Shown in pieces: positions 8,525 through 16,934 of a DNA stretch of 33,198 bases (within the stretch, counting starts at the first letter, position 1; each line of letters opens with the position of its first letter). The translations under genes were made by a program, and so were the position numbers. The DNA comes from Candidatus Gastranaerophilales bacterium (GTDB taxonomy: Bacteria > Cyanobacteriota > Vampirovibrionia > Gastranaerophilales > Gastranaerophilaceae). The stretch lies in the NCBI GenBank assembly GCA_947587615.1, contig CANPYC010000023.1, forward strand, positions 1 to 33,198. The letters run 5' to 3'. Under the pieces are notes generated by a model. It ran no database searches and was not told where the DNA came from. It saw only the letters and a program-made list of their open reading frames with translations.

Positions 8525-9214
8525 TTATGAAGGTATATCCAATTTAGAAAGAATTATAATATCAAACGGTGTATCTTTTTTGATTAATATTTCATCACCA
8601 TGCCTGAACATATCGGCAAAAACACTATAAACGCTTGAACCTACGCAAGCAACACTCCCGCCGATTGCAGCAAGAGGAACAAAGAGAATTTTTGCCCCTT
8701 TAAAAAGGTCATCCCCCGAGGTCTTGCCCCAATTAACCGTCCTTGGGACAATTGTACCCGCTTTTTTAATATCTCTTCCGACAGCTTTAAAATAGTTTCC
8801 GTTTGTTGTAAGTGCGCCATCAGGTTTTAAGACATAATCAAAATTGCTTGCAATTCCTGAGTTAATAGGCAATTGCGTCCCGTTTTTCGTAACAAAGTGA
8901 TCAAGCGTTAAATATAAAACAGCAGGTCTTGAAAAGCTTTTTGAATATTTAACCTCTGAAATTCTGCCTCTAAAAAGAGTTTTTGAAGGCAAAACAAGTT
9001 TATTGTTGACATAAATATCTTTAGCTAAGTATGCCTGAAACATATCACCGTTTACAATGTTTTTTGTTGTAATATCCTGAGCCATGGTAAGCTCAAGCTT
9101 TGTTCCGTAAGGCAGACTTATTCCGTCAATATCCGCATAGAGTTGATGAGCGGCAAAAGCATTTAATGAAAACAATAAACAAACAACGATAAACAATATC
9201 CGCAAAAATTTCAT
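8525..9214 (-). CDS. Secreted protein of unknown function
   Basis: A 229-residue protein. Residues 1-22 are a signal peptide ending NAFAA. The mature part is beta-rich: LPYGTKLELTMAQDITTKNI suggests a small barrel-like domain, followed by a plausible second repeat with LPSKTLFRGRISEVKYSKS. A Gly/Ala-rich hydrophobic stretch (KILFVPLAAIGGSVACVGSSVY, residues about 174-195) could be a membrane anchor. It ends KKDTPFDIIILSKLDIPS. I do not recognise a named family with certainty. It lies 4 bases after the YhaM-like gene, so it is transcribed with envelope and RNA-turnover genes. Confidence 0.65.
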   Translation of the reverse strand: MKFLRILFIVVCLLFSLNAFAAHQLYADIDGISLPYGTKLELTMAQDITTKNIVNGDMFQAYLAKDIYVNNKLVLPSKTLFRGRISEVKYSKSFSRPAVLYLTLDHFVTKNGTQLPINSGIASNFDYVLKPDGALTTNGNYFKAVGRDIKKAGTIVPRTVNWGKTSGDDLFKGAKILFVPLAAIGGSVACVGSSVYSVFADMFRHGDEILIKKDTPFDIIILSKLDIPS

Positions 9215-9218
9215 TTAT

Positions 9219-10067
9219 CTATCCTTCTTTAGCTAAATTCCTTACGTCATTTACTCTTGTAGCGCCAAACTTTGCGCTTAAATCGTCAACATGATGAATT
9301 ATATAATAAAAAGGTTCTAAATCTCTTTCGCCAAGATCAATCATAGCGCCCCATTCAGTCCTTGCGTGGTGAGCAGCTATCATTTTTGCCATATTCAAAA
9401 AGCCGTTTGACATACACAACGTATAAGCCCACTGTGAATGGGATATCCAATCTTTTCTAAATTGCTCATTATACTCAATCATGCCCGAGTCAAGGTTGAT
9501 ATCGTATTCAAAAATTTTACCCATGTCATGCAAAGTTGCAGCTGCCAAGACTTCTTCTTTGTTCAAATACTTTTTAACTTTCGGTAAAACCGCCTGTGCC
9601 ATCTCAATACATTCCCATGTATGCAACACAAGCCCGCCTATATAGTTATGGTGCATTTGTTTTGCAGCCGGAGCAACAAGAATTTTTTCTTTATTGTCTT
9701 TTAGAATTTTCAAAACGAAGTTTTTAAGTTTTTCATCTTTAAAACCTTCAATAACATTTAAAATTTTATTAAAATATTTTTCTCTGACTTCTAAATCTAT
9801 TCCAAGTATAGCTTGCTCTATCACTTCAAAATTATTCAAAAGACAATTGTTATATTTCTCATTATAACTAGCCGTTATAATTTTAATAATATTCCCGACT
9901 CTTGTTGAAATATCGGAAATTCTATTCAGCGCTTCTTCCCAAAGTACACAGTTTAAAATTGAATTATCTTCAATATTTTTAAGCTGCATTTTGCCCATTT
10001 TTGTACCTGCCTTGGTGTCCCCAATTGAAAAAGACAGGATTTCATATTTTGCTTTTAAATCTAACAT
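9219..10067 (-). CDS. OB-fold/HD-domain 3'-5' exoribonuclease, YhaM-like
   Basis: A 282-residue protein. Residues 1-85 look like the OB-fold nucleic-acid binding domain of YhaM/CBF1 proteins (GKMQLKNIEDNSILNCVLW). The HD phosphohydrolase domain follows with HNYIGGLVLHTWECIEMA, the metal site LHDMGK, WISHSQWAY, AAHHARTEWGA and HHVDDLSAKFG. Known YhaM proteins degrade RNA and single-stranded DNA from the 3' end. The C-terminus is slightly shorter than in Firmicutes YhaM (about 310 residues). A possible oligoribonuclease (nrnA-like) lies in the same operon, so the two may act together in RNA decay. Confidence 0.8.
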   Translation of the reverse strand: MLDLKAKYEILSFSIGDTKAGTKMGKMQLKNIEDNSILNCVLWEEALNRISDISTRVGNIIKIITASYNEKYNNCLLNNFEVIEQAILGIDLEVREKYFNKILNVIEGFKDEKLKNFVLKILKDNKEKILVAPAAKQMHHNYIGGLVLHTWECIEMAQAVLPKVKKYLNKEEVLAAATLHDMGKIFEYDINLDSGMIEYNEQFRKDWISHSQWAYTLCMSNGFLNMAKMIAAHHARTEWGAMIDLGERDLEPFYYIIHHVDDLSAKFGATRVNDVRNLAKEG

Positions 10068-10079
10068 ATTTTAATTTTA

Positions 10080-11129
10080 CTACAAGGCATTTTTTAGCGC
10101 CATAATTTTTTTATAAGAATTATCAATATCTTCTTCTTTAATATTTCCTTTTTTAATTTCTTCTTTTATAATTTTTTTAATTTTTAAAGGTAAATTTTTA
10201 TCCTTATAGCCTAAGTTATTTGAAAAAAGAAGAATATCAACCCCCGCATTAATTGAATTTACAACAATTTCTCGAAGCGTATAGTTATCTCTTATTGCTT
10301 TCATGTCATAATCATCAGACACTATAACTCCCTTGTAGCCGATTGAATTAATAAGCATATCTTTAATACATTTTTTAGATAAGCTTGAAGGAAATTCAGG
10401 GTCAAAATTTGAATTATAAACGTGTGACACCATAACCATATTAAGCTTTGAATAGTTACTAAGTTCAAAATATGGCATAATTTCATCTTTAATAAAAGTA
10501 TCGGTTGAATCAACAAAACCTTTGTGCGTATCACCAACAGGAGAGCCATGCCCCGGAAAATGTTTAATTGAAGTTATGATGTTTTGTTTATTGTGTTCAT
10601 CTATGAAAATTTTAGCGTATTTTACAACTTTTTTATAGTCATCCGAGTAGCTTCTTTGTTTTTTTGCTATTATTGAGCTTTTATTAATTTCTAAATCAAC
10701 GCAGGGCGCAAAATTCAGGTTAAGTTTAAGTTCATGCTCTAATTGTGCCATTTTTTTATACTCTTCTTTTGCAAACTCTTCTTTATCTTTATTTAAGGCA
10801 ACTTCTTTTGCGGAAGGATGTTTTATAAAATCATACCTTTGAACATATCCTCCTTCATTATCAAGCGCAATAAAAGGAGGGGTCGAATTTGCTTCAAGCA
10901 TTTTTTCATTCATTAAAATTAAATCGTCTTTGGATTTAATATTTTTTGAAAACAGTATAACTCCCGTAATTTCATTATTTTTAACCTGTTTAAGCGCTTT
11001 TTTATAACCTCTTGTATTGATAGTATTTCCCTCAAAACCTATCATTATCATAGACCCTATTTTTAAATCAAGGTCGCAAGCAAAACACCATGAATTTAAA
11101 AATAAGACTAAAAGAATAAGTTTTTTCAT
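10080..11129 (-). CDS. Glycoside hydrolase family 3, NagZ-like beta-N-acetylhexosaminidase
   Basis: A 349-residue protein with the NagZ-type GH3 fold. Motifs are FIALDNEGGYVQRYD (residues 86-100), KHFPGHG (189-195), D200-T-H202 (the mobile-loop Asp/His acid-base dyad, usually DSH) and VIVSDDYDMKAI, with the nucleophile at D272. The family removes N-acetylglucosamine from anhydromuropeptides or wall fragments. Unlike cytoplasmic E. coli NagZ it begins with an export signal (MKKLILLVLFLNSWCFA), so it probably works in the periplasm. It starts directly against the stop of the YihY-like gene (11130). Confidence 0.85.
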   Translation of the reverse strand: MKKLILLVLFLNSWCFACDLDLKIGSMIMIGFEGNTINTRGYKKALKQVKNNEITGVILFSKNIKSKDDLILMNEKMLEANSTPPFIALDNEGGYVQRYDFIKHPSAKEVALNKDKEEFAKEEYKKMAQLEHELKLNLNFAPCVDLEINKSSIIAKKQRSYSDDYKKVVKYAKIFIDEHNKQNIITSIKHFPGHGSPVGDTHKGFVDSTDTFIKDEIMPYFELSNYSKLNMVMVSHVYNSNFDPEFPSSLSKKCIKDMLINSIGYKGVIVSDDYDMKAIRDNYTLREIVVNSINAGVDILLFSNNLGYKDKNLPLKIKKIIKEEIKKGNIKEEDIDNSYKKIMALKNAL

Positions 11130-12005
11130 CTATTCCCCTTGTTTTTGCTTTTTCTTTTCCAGAATAATCAGTTTTCTTAAGGTTTGGTTGTTAATTTGTC
11201 CTCCCGCCAAAAGAATAATGGAAGAATAATAAAGCCAAACCATTAAAATTGCAAATGTACCGATTGTTCCGTATACTTTGTTATAAGTTCCAAGTGCATT
11301 AATATAAAGAGAAAATGCCCATGAACCCAATAACCAGAATACACAGAAAAATAATGCCCCCGGAATTACGCTTTTTCTTTTTGCGCTAAAATCTCTTGCA
11401 GGTAATACATAGTAATTAATTGAAGCCAACAAAAAGAGCATTAGAAAGGCAATCGGCCATCTTAAAATTAAAATTGTATCTATAATATGTTGCGGGATTG
11501 ATAAATACATCCCGATAAAGTTTAAAATTACTTCTCCTAAGATAATTAAGTTAATGCTGATAAACAGAAAAAATGTATTAACAAAAACCATTAAAATTGC
11601 TAAAAACCTTACTTTTAAAAAGCTTCGATTTTCAACAACATTATTTGCTCTATTTAAACCTTTAATAATAACGGCAATAGCGTTTGATGTCAGAAACATT
11701 GTTGCAAAAAAACCGACAAAAGCAACAAGCTTTCCGCTTTTAAAGATTACAACTTCCGCTAAAACATTGTTAATTAAATCTATCACCCCTTGAGGAGCAA
11801 TTGTTGAGAGTGAAAAAATTATTTTATTAATAAAAAAAGTCTTACCAAGCCAGCCAAAAACAGCCGTTAAAAAAAGCATAAAAGGAAAAATCCCTAATGT
11901 TGTCATATATGCCATCTCGCCTGCGGCGTTACCAAAATCATCCCTTATTATGCTTTGGGTCAGATTGGTAATATATTCTTTTATGACCTGTAATACTTTA
12001 TTCAT
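11130..12005 (-). CDS. YihY/BrkB family inner-membrane protein
   Basis: A 291-residue protein with about six membrane helices. It shows the family's early AGEMAYMTTLGIFPFMLFLTA and late YKVYGTIGTFAILMVWLYYSSIILLAGGQIN. Old annotations as ribonuclease BN are wrong for this family; its function is unknown, and transport or envelope roles have been suggested. It lies 2 bases after the DHH-family gene and directly before the GH3 gene. The basic tail (KLIILEKKKQKQGE) is expected on the cytoplasmic side. Confidence 0.9.
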   Translation of the reverse strand: MNKVLQVIKEYITNLTQSIIRDDFGNAAGEMAYMTTLGIFPFMLFLTAVFGWLGKTFFINKIIFSLSTIAPQGVIDLINNVLAEVVIFKSGKLVAFVGFFATMFLTSNAIAVIIKGLNRANNVVENRSFLKVRFLAILMVFVNTFFLFISINLIILGEVILNFIGMYLSIPQHIIDTILILRWPIAFLMLFLLASINYYVLPARDFSAKRKSVIPGALFFCVFWLLGSWAFSLYINALGTYNKVYGTIGTFAILMVWLYYSSIILLAGGQINNQTLRKLIILEKKKQKQGE

Positions 12006-12007
12006 GG

Positions 12008-12961
12008 TTAAATTAGAGTTTTTGCTTCTTCTAAGAGTTTTTCTAATGCCACATTAACTGTGGCTTTTATGGTACAGCCTGCCGCCCTTTTATGTCCTCC
12101 GCCATTAAATTTTTGGCTTATTTTTGTTGCGTCCGCTTCTTTTGTTCTGATTGAAATTTTTGAACCCAAATCTGTTTCTTTAATTACAAAAGCAATTTCG
12201 ACTCCTTTAATTGTTCTTAGGGTTTCGCAAATTCCTTCTGTATATTCATCTTTTGCGCCGAATTTTTCAATTATTTCTTTTGTAATTATTGTATAGGCGA
12301 TTTTATCGCTACAACAAAATTTTGCATTTTCAACAAGATAGCTTTGAAAGAGTATAAGGTTTTTGGGCTTGTTTGTGTAGCATAAATCCGCAATTTCAGA
12401 GGTATTTATACCTGTTTTTGAAAGTTTTGAAGCAATATTGAATGTATGAGAGGTCGTACTTTCATATTTAAAACAGCCTGTATCGGTTAAAATTGCGCAG
12501 TATAAACAAAGCGCCATTTCTTTTGTAATTTCAACGTTTAATTTTTCAAATAAGTCAAATAAAACTTCGCCCGTTGATGATATTCCGCCTCGAATATGGT
12601 TAATTTTAGCATAACCCTTATTTGTTTTATGATGGTCAATTAAAATTGTATTTTGCGCTTTATCAAATATTTCTCTTGCGCTTTCAACAAGCCTATCAAC
12701 GGAAGCTGTATCAACCACAATTATTAAATCATATTCATCTTTAATGTTTGTAAGGTTTTTAGCCTTGTTTAGATGAGGCAGGAAACTGTATGTTGAAGGG
12801 AATTGAAAATTATCTTTTATTTGAAGCAGAATATCTGCCTTATCACCTATAAAAGATTTCATTGCGCATGCGCTTCCTAAAGTATCGCCATCAGGATTAA
12901 CATGTGTTATTATAAGAATACGGTTTGAGTTGTTTATTAAATTTAAAATTTCTCTTTCCAT
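12008..12961 (-). CDS. nrnA: DHH/DHHA1 phosphoesterase, NrnA-like oligoribonuclease / pAp phosphatase
   Basis: A 317-residue cytoplasmic enzyme. The DHH domain has THVNPDGDTLGS, VVDTASVDRL, the signature LIDHHKTN and AILTDTGCFKYE. The C-terminal DHHA1 domain ends FNGGGHKRAAGCTI. NrnA proteins degrade nanoRNAs and dephosphorylate 3'-phosphoadenosine 5'-phosphate. This is the first gene of the six-gene minus operon and is divergent from the antiporter gene at 12998, with 36 bases between starts. Its ATG has no clear Shine-Dalgarno sequence, so a very short leader is likely. Confidence 0.9.
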   Translation of the reverse strand: MEREILNLINNSNRILIITHVNPDGDTLGSACAMKSFIGDKADILLQIKDNFQFPSTYSFLPHLNKAKNLTNIKDEYDLIIVVDTASVDRLVESAREIFDKAQNTILIDHHKTNKGYAKINHIRGGISSTGEVLFDLFEKLNVEITKEMALCLYCAILTDTGCFKYESTTSHTFNIASKLSKTGINTSEIADLCYTNKPKNLILFQSYLVENAKFCCSDKIAYTIITKEIIEKFGAKDEYTEGICETLRTIKGVEIAFVIKETDLGSKISIRTKEADATKISQKFNGGGHKRAAGCTIKATVNVALEKLLEEAKTLI

Positions 12962-12997
12962 TTGTTAATAGAATAACAAAAATTAAAGGAAAAATAA

Positions 12998-14011
12998 ATG
13001 ATTTTTTTAGTGCATTTATTTTATGTTGTTTTTTATATATCGGCAATTATTTATACTTGTTTTTTGTTTACTAATGCAATTGAGCATTTAGGTTTAAAAT
13101 TAAAGCTTGGAAATAATGCAACAGGTTCAATTCTTGCTGTTATCGGAACAGTGTTACCTGAAACAATTATTCCTTTGATTGCAATTTTTGGTTCTTACTT
13201 TTTTTCAAAAGATATTTCAACAGGGCAAGATATTGCACTGGGTGCAATTATCGGTTCTCCTTTTATGCTTTCAACTTTAGCTTTGTTTTTGCTTGCAATT
13301 GTTTTGATTATTCAAAAAAGAAAAGAGCTTAATGTTGACTATACCAATATTTTAAGAGATTATAAATATTTTATTCTTGCTTATATTGTTGCGATTTGTA
13401 CTTCATTTGTTGATATAAAATTGATTAAAATTTTAACGATAATATTTTTATTAGCACTTTATTGCTTTTTTGTATATAGAACAATAATTAAATCAAAACA
13501 AAATTTTGTTGAAGAAGAGCTTGAAGAACTTGTTTTTTGCAGGCTTTTAAAATGCAAAATTAAAGACGAGTTTAGCTGTGTCATAGTTCAGCTTGTACTT
13601 TCTTTTTTGGCTTTGGGGCTTTTTTCTCATTTGTTTGTTGATGAAATAAAATATTTTTCAACCTTTTTAAATGTAAGCCCCGTAATTTTAAGCCTTGTTA
13701 TTACTCCTTTTGCAACGGAATTACCCGAGTGCTCAAATAGCGTTATTTGGACTTTTAAAAGGAAAGATGATTTAGCGTTGGCTAATGTTATTGGTGCGGT
13801 TGTTTTTCAGGCAATGATACCAATGTCAATAGGGATTGCTTTAACACCTTGGAAATTTAGCCCTGTAATATTGCTTAACATTTGTTTTGTTATAATTAAT
13901 TCAACTCTTTTTGTAATGTTTGCAAGGCTTAATAAAAGCGTCAAACTTTATCCTTTATTCATCAGCGGGATTTTTTATTTTATTTTCTTAACTTATCTTT
14001 TTTTAAAATAG
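12998..14011 (+). CDS. Sodium/calcium exchanger (CaCA) family membrane protein
   Basis: A 337-residue protein with about ten membrane helices in two related halves. The alpha-repeat motifs are recognisable though diverged. The first half has TGSILAVIGTVLPETIIP and the second has VILSLVITPFATELPECSNS. Both keep the LPE glutamate that binds the cation. ANVIGAVVFQAMIPM takes the place of the usual GNxxGSxxFN. It probably exchanges Ca2+ or a related cation for Na+ or H+. AAAGGAAAAA serves as Shine-Dalgarno. With the sodium-pumping decarboxylase in the same window, Na+ coupling is plausible but not shown. Confidence 0.8.
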   Translation: MIFLVHLFYVVFYISAIIYTCFLFTNAIEHLGLKLKLGNNATGSILAVIGTVLPETIIPLIAIFGSYFFSKDISTGQDIALGAIIGSPFMLSTLALFLLAIVLIIQKRKELNVDYTNILRDYKYFILAYIVAICTSFVDIKLIKILTIIFLLALYCFFVYRTIIKSKQNFVEEELEELVFCRLLKCKIKDEFSCVIVQLVLSFLALGLFSHLFVDEIKYFSTFLNVSPVILSLVITPFATELPECSNSVIWTFKRKDDLALANVIGAVVFQAMIPMSIGIALTPWKFSPVILLNICFVIINSTLFVMFARLNKSVKLYPLFISGIFYFIFLTYLFLK

Positions 14012-14058
14012 CAAAATTATAAATTCACACTCCTTTAATATTAAAAGAGGATAAAAAA

Positions 14059-14673
14059 ATGAACATAGGAAAAATTAACGGCGCATACTTTTCAGCCAAT
14101 TTAAGAAGTAAAAAAACAAAACCGCAGCAGCAAAAAGCAAAAACAGTGCTGGGAGCTAAATATGATTTAAATGTTATTACCGCTCAAAACCCTAAAAGCA
14201 CGGATGATATTATCAACTATTTGCAATATAGAAACGGGATGAAAATATCTCAAACTTCATCAAAAAAATATAAAGAAAGTTTAGAAGCGGAAAATATTCG
14301 CCTTGAAGCGCTTAAGGAATTGGACAGTGATAAATTTCTTAATTTAATTCCACCGATTGCTTACATAAAAGCTTCTAAAACTTGCGAAGACGGCGAACTT
14401 TTAAGGGATAATATAAAAAGTTTAAATTCTTTGGATGAAAAAATAGCTTCAAAAATAAATTATATGTATCTTGATAAATTGCTGCAAAGCGATGATTTTT
14501 GTTTCAGGTCATTGCTTTTATCAAGATTTGAAGATGATGAAATTGAAAAAATGGATAATGATGATGTTACTAAGTATTTGTTAAATATTGATAAAGAAGA
14601 TGATATTGTAGCGCAAGGACAAGAACATGACGCTTATAAAAGCATATTTTTGCTTGCTTATAAACCGCATTAG
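14059..14673 (+). CDS. Hypothetical protein, lysine-rich, no recognised domain
   Basis: A 204-residue soluble, charged protein with no signal peptide. The first 40 residues are basic and low in complexity (NLRSKKTKPQQQKAKTVLGA). The rest looks alpha-helical (KKYKESLEAENIRLEALKEL, DDEIEKMDNDDVTKYLLNI). AAAGAGGATAAAAAA before the ATG supplies the Shine-Dalgarno. It follows the antiporter by 47 bases and may share its transcript. Its final residues (YKSIFLLAYKPH) have a decayed look-alike about 550 bases downstream at 15189-15236. I do not know its function. Confidence 0.6.
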   Translation: MNIGKINGAYFSANLRSKKTKPQQQKAKTVLGAKYDLNVITAQNPKSTDDIINYLQYRNGMKISQTSSKKYKESLEAENIRLEALKELDSDKFLNLIPPIAYIKASKTCEDGELLRDNIKSLNSLDEKIASKINYMYLDKLLQSDDFCFRSLLLSRFEDDEIEKMDNDDVTKYLLNIDKEDDIVAQGQEHDAYKSIFLLAYKPH

Positions 14674-15188
14674 TTTTGTTGTTGGAATAAGCTTTAGTCT
14701 GACGACTTAGCTTGAAACATCTGACCCCAAAAGTTATTGTGCAACGCTTCCTTATATCGTTAACAAGGATGCAGCTTTAACATCCGACTTAAATTTATCA
14801 TAAAATAAATACACCCGTGACAATCTTTAACCTTTGAATAAAGAAGCAGGGTGGACTTCAATCTGTCATTACACTTAAAGTAAGTACATATTGAGCAAAT
14901 ATTGCCATAGGTTAAACCTTGATATGACGGCAGACTAAAACCTACCCTGCAATTATAATTCCCTGTCGTAGTTTCAATGGCAGACTAAAGTCTACCCTGC
15001 AATTATAATTCTCCACCATCTCAGTTTGATATTTGCAAGGTAGACTTTAGTCTAACGTTACGCTGATTGATTGTTAAAATTGCTTAACAATTAAGAGAAA
15101 TACGGCTACCCGTTCTCATACTTTTCTAAAACACCCGAACAAATTAGAGATTATATAATTATGATATTGAGCATTTTTTGGCATGCAA
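14674..15188. repeat. BIME-like palindrome cluster C (four copies, mostly decayed)
   Basis: Copies: 14849-14866 (GGTGGACTTCAATCTGTC, degenerate), 14929-14946 (GGCAGACTAAAACCTACC, degenerate), 14979-14996 (forward, GGCAGACTAAAGTCTACC) and 15039-15056 (reverse, one change at the end). The last two form the same composite as 7598-7675: forward copy, AATTATAATTC...CAGTTTGATATTTG spacer of 42 bases, reverse copy. A flank at about 14817-14840 (GTGACAATCTTTAACCTT) recurs inverted near 28540. There is no gene here. The cluster sits between convergent genes. Confidence 0.8.
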
Positions 15189-15236
15189 AATTCTTACAAA
15201 AGAGCATTTCTTTTTACGTATAAACCGCTTTATCAA
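15189..15236 (+). pseudogene. Decayed duplicate of the 3' end of the gene at 14059-14673
   Basis: The frame reads NSYKRAFLFTYKPLY. It aligns with the last residues of the upstream gene (DAYKSIFLLAYKPH) without gaps, matching at the Y-K, F-L and YKP positions. No more of the gene is visible upstream, because the palindrome cluster occupies that space. This looks like a remnant of a tandem duplication or repeat-mediated rearrangement. The match is short, so chance cannot be excluded. Confidence 0.35.
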
Positions 15237-15261
15237 TTTTTACCATTCACACACTTATTTA

Positions 15262-16364
15262 TTATACAAATACCTGCTCGGCACTATAATCATAATCCAA
15301 TTTTGCTTCAATCTTTCCATCAACCCTATTGATTGTAAAACATCCGGTTAATAAATTTTTGTTGAAATAATAGTCTTTACCGGCTTTATTATCCGTGCAA
15401 CTTTTTTTATACGCAAGTAAATAATCATCATTCCAAGTATAGCTTTCATGGGCTTTATCAGGCATATCCTTAACTGATTCAAATTTTGTTTGATAATTAC
15501 ATAATTTACCTTTATAAAAACCATACTTTTCGGCTGCTTGAGTCGTATTTTCCGTTATTTTCAGTTGTTTTTGGCACTGTAGCAACGTGCCATCATTGTT
15601 AAAATTATATTTAGCTTCGCACATCTGCACTTTGGGCTCAGGCTCTTTTATACCCAGACTGCATTCCGAGAGTTTAGCTTTTACATATTTATATTCATTT
15701 TTTACTCCGTCAATATATTGCGTTATTGTCGAAGATTTGAAGTCTGAAATATCCGTTTTTCTTATTACGGTTCCGTTTTTCGTTTCTATAAGTTTAGTTG
15801 GAATTATTTTACAATCATCTGTTGTTATGGTTTTAAATCTTCTTATAATATCTTCCCCTTCGGTTGGAATATTGACAAAATTTTTACTTTCACCTTTTGT
15901 TATATACGACAAGACTTCGTTATACAAATTCATTGATTCTTCTTTAATTTGTTCAGCTTCTTTTTGAACGTCTTGCGCTTTTTTATTGATGATATTTGCA
16001 TTATTTAAAATTTCAGCTGCTTTCTGTTTAATTTTTTGCGGTTCCGGGGAGGTGTTTTTTACTGTTGTAGTATTTTTCTTGTAAGCATTATTGCACCCAG
16101 CGCTAACGCCCCTATGCCAATTGCCGCAGCGGCACCAAAGGCAAGATTTTTATTTGTTTGCTTATCTGCTTTATTATCTTTATTGTCCGACTTATTGCCC
16201 GTATCATTACTTATTTGATTATCCGTTTGGCTGTTTGTATTATCAGCTTTATTTATACTATCTTCATTTGAAGTATTTTGCTTTGCATTACTTATTTTTG
16301 ATTCACTATTTTTAATAAAATTTGCGCTTAAAGAATTAACAAGTTCCTTAATTAAACTATTTAT
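15262..16364 (-). pseudogene. Frameshifted surface/secreted protein gene, function unknown
   Basis: Two overlapping minus-strand frames appear to be parts of one gene. The upstream part (16364 to a TAA at 16061-16059) has no start codon. It is Asn/Asp/Lys-rich (NTNSQTDNQISNDTGNKSDN) and ends with a hydrophobic helix (FGAAAAIGIGALALGAIMLTRK). The downstream part is open from about 16149 to 15262. It continues with a lysine/glutamine helix (QKIKQKAAEILNN, KKAQDVQKEAEQIKEES) and a C-terminal region with six or more cysteines, ending YDYSAEQVFV. An internal ATG at 15933 gives a 223-residue frame, but coding-like sequence clearly extends upstream of it. The shift lies in or near A-runs at about 16053-16080. 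A sequencing error, programmed shifting or a true pseudogene are all possible. The missing start argues for decay. Confidence 0.55.
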
Positions 16365-16445
16365 TTATAGTTTTACAAAACAGATGAATAAAAAATTGTC
16401 TTAGGTGTTTATTGATATTAAACATATCTTGAGCAATTTTAATTT

Positions 16446-16934
16446 CTACATTCGATTTGAGATGGAAATTATTTTTGCTCTTCCGAATTTATCTACCTTA
16501 ACCCTTGCATAACCGCCTTTTGTTAATTCTCGCTCAAGCCTTTTTGCTTCTTTTGATTTCACAAACCAACTTTCAATTCCATATTTAATTTGCCTGTTTC
16601 CAAATATCGACCAACCTCCGTATTTGCCTTTTATAAAAAGTTCGTCCTTTGGTTTTTCATACTGCACCCTTTTAATTTGAGCAATATTATTTTCATCAGG
16701 CTCTAAAACAACATAAAGAGTTTTTTTATAGTTTATCGGGTTTTTGTCATGATTAAAAGTAGAAATATTAAAACTTAAATTTACATAATCACCCCTTAGA
16801 ATGTCCTTAGGGTCAATCGGCTTTGTTTGAAGAACAACATCCTGCCCGATTAAAACAATTGATTCTTGAGAAAATACAAAAACGCAAATAATTAAAAACC
16901 AAAAAAGTATAATCAAAAGAGTATTTTTTTTCAT
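16446..16934 (-). CDS. GDYXXLXY-family membrane-anchored protein
   Basis: A 162-residue protein. The N-terminal membrane helix (residues 5-24) is followed by the motif that names the family, here RGDYVNLSF at about residues 47-55, after PIDPKDILR. The rest is beta-rich and ends in VKVDKFGRAKIISI. The family is known for sitting next to DUF2157/DUF4401 membrane proteins, as it does here: its ATG directly abuts the stop of the DUF2157 gene. Function is unknown. GGAGAA provides a Shine-Dalgarno inside the upstream gene. Confidence 0.85.
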   Translation of the reverse strand: MKKNTLLIILFWFLIICVFVFSQESIVLIGQDVVLQTKPIDPKDILRGDYVNLSFNISTFNHDKNPINYKKTLYVVLEPDENNIAQIKRVQYEKPKDELFIKGKYGGWSIFGNRQIKYGIESWFVKSKEAKRLERELTKGGYARVKVDKFGRAKIISISNRM

